DNA of 44,590 bases from Lysobacteraceae bacterium (GTDB lineage: Bacteria > Pseudomonadota > Gammaproteobacteria > Xanthomonadales > Rhodanobacteraceae), in assembly GCA_028866435.1 (NCBI GenBank), contig JAGWIC010000014.1, positions 1 to 44,590 on the forward strand, written 5' to 3'. The position numbers and the translations under genes are program-made. Shown piece after piece: positions 44,472 to 44,590 of this stretch. The notes below the pieces were generated by a model. It was not told where the DNA came from. It saw only the letters and a program-made list of their open reading frames with translations, and made no database searches. Within the stretch, counting starts at the first letter, position 1. Every line of letters begins with the position of its first letter.

Positions 44472-44590
44472 TCAGCCCTTGCGCTTGCCCTGTTCCTGGC
44501 GCAGCGGCACGGCGGCACGTCCGCCGCCCGCAGCGGCCACCGGCGGGCGCAACTGTGACACATTCGACGGCGGCGGCTGCCGATCCGCAC
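44472..44590 (-). CDS. C-terminal tail of a gene entering from the right edge
   Basis: A minus-strand frame is open from the window edge to a TGA at 44472-44474. It reads a Pro/Ala/Gly-rich, basic tail that ends RQEQGKRKG. Strong third-position GC and the natural-looking C-terminus suggest the end of a real protein whose body lies outside. Nothing can be said about function. Confidence 0.4.
   Translation of the reverse strand, partial: ADRQPPPSNVSQLRPPVAAAGGGRAAVPLRQEQGKRKG

Noticed and set aside
44372-44590. 72-codon Arg/Cys-rich minus-strand frame at the right edge
   Set aside because: Its composition is typical of an out-of-frame shadow. The alternative frame ending at 44472 has a more natural C-terminus.

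Overview
The window is GC-rich (roughly 68-70 % by eye) and looks like a chromosome segment of a gammaproteobacterium of the order Xanthomonadales/Lysobacterales, most like Rhodanobacteraceae (Rhodanobacter, Dyella, Frateuria). The evidence is the many TonB-dependent receptors, small lipoproteins with LLAAC-type lipoboxes, a DUF4124 protein, an inverted GTAGGAGC-type REP pair and a candidate sX13-like small RNA. No tRNA, rRNA, CRISPR array or prophage was seen.

Layout. 1-2337: an IS4-type transposase fragment abuts a katG that has lost its N-terminus. 2678-6006: hslR, a PilG/CheY-like response regulator, an AEC-family permease, then an APH-fold kinase on the plus strand. 6094-9008: a thiamin uptake unit, made of a TPP riboswitch, a TonB-dependent receptor and a PnuC/PnuT permease. 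9135-9767: a DUF4124 protein.

9830-20649 is the most distinctive region. It holds seven minus-strand genes. In transcription order they are a TonB-dependent receptor, a serine beta-lactamase-fold hydrolase with four C-terminal membrane helices, a dipeptide epimerase, a POT-family peptide transporter with an altered ExxER motif, a MurR/RpiR regulator, a second beta-lactamase-fold lipoprotein and an M19 dipeptidase. Together they read as a complete route for capturing, trimming, importing, epimerising and hydrolysing peptides, probably D-amino-acid-containing (cell-wall-type) di- or oligopeptides. The order runs from outer membrane to cytoplasm.

20957-26456: an isochorismatase-like hydrolase translationally coupled to an EntS-like MFS exporter, a small CxxC protein, a secreted phosphoesterase/phospholipase C and a di-haem peroxidase. 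26577-33892: htpG with a recognisable sigma-32 promoter, gluQ, phaB, a REP pair, tcdA, a cytochrome c'-like protein, pirin and an Old Yellow Enzyme. 34109-44590: a cold-shock gene with a long leader and strong terminator, a lipoprotein, a YcaQ-like DNA glycosylase, an EF-hand protein, pldA, slyD, dacB, glutathione peroxidase, pncB, a candidate C-rich-loop small RNA (42408-42530), a predicted aminopeptidase lipoprotein, a Tyr/Gly-rich lipoprotein and the tail of one more gene.

The two observations most worth following are the peptide cluster and the small RNA. Both C-rich loops of the RNA can pair with the ribosome binding site of the cluster's lipoprotein hydrolase over 8 bases, and with that of its TonB receptor over 6. 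This suggests post-transcriptional control of the locus. All functional statements rest on reading motifs by eye; no database search was run.
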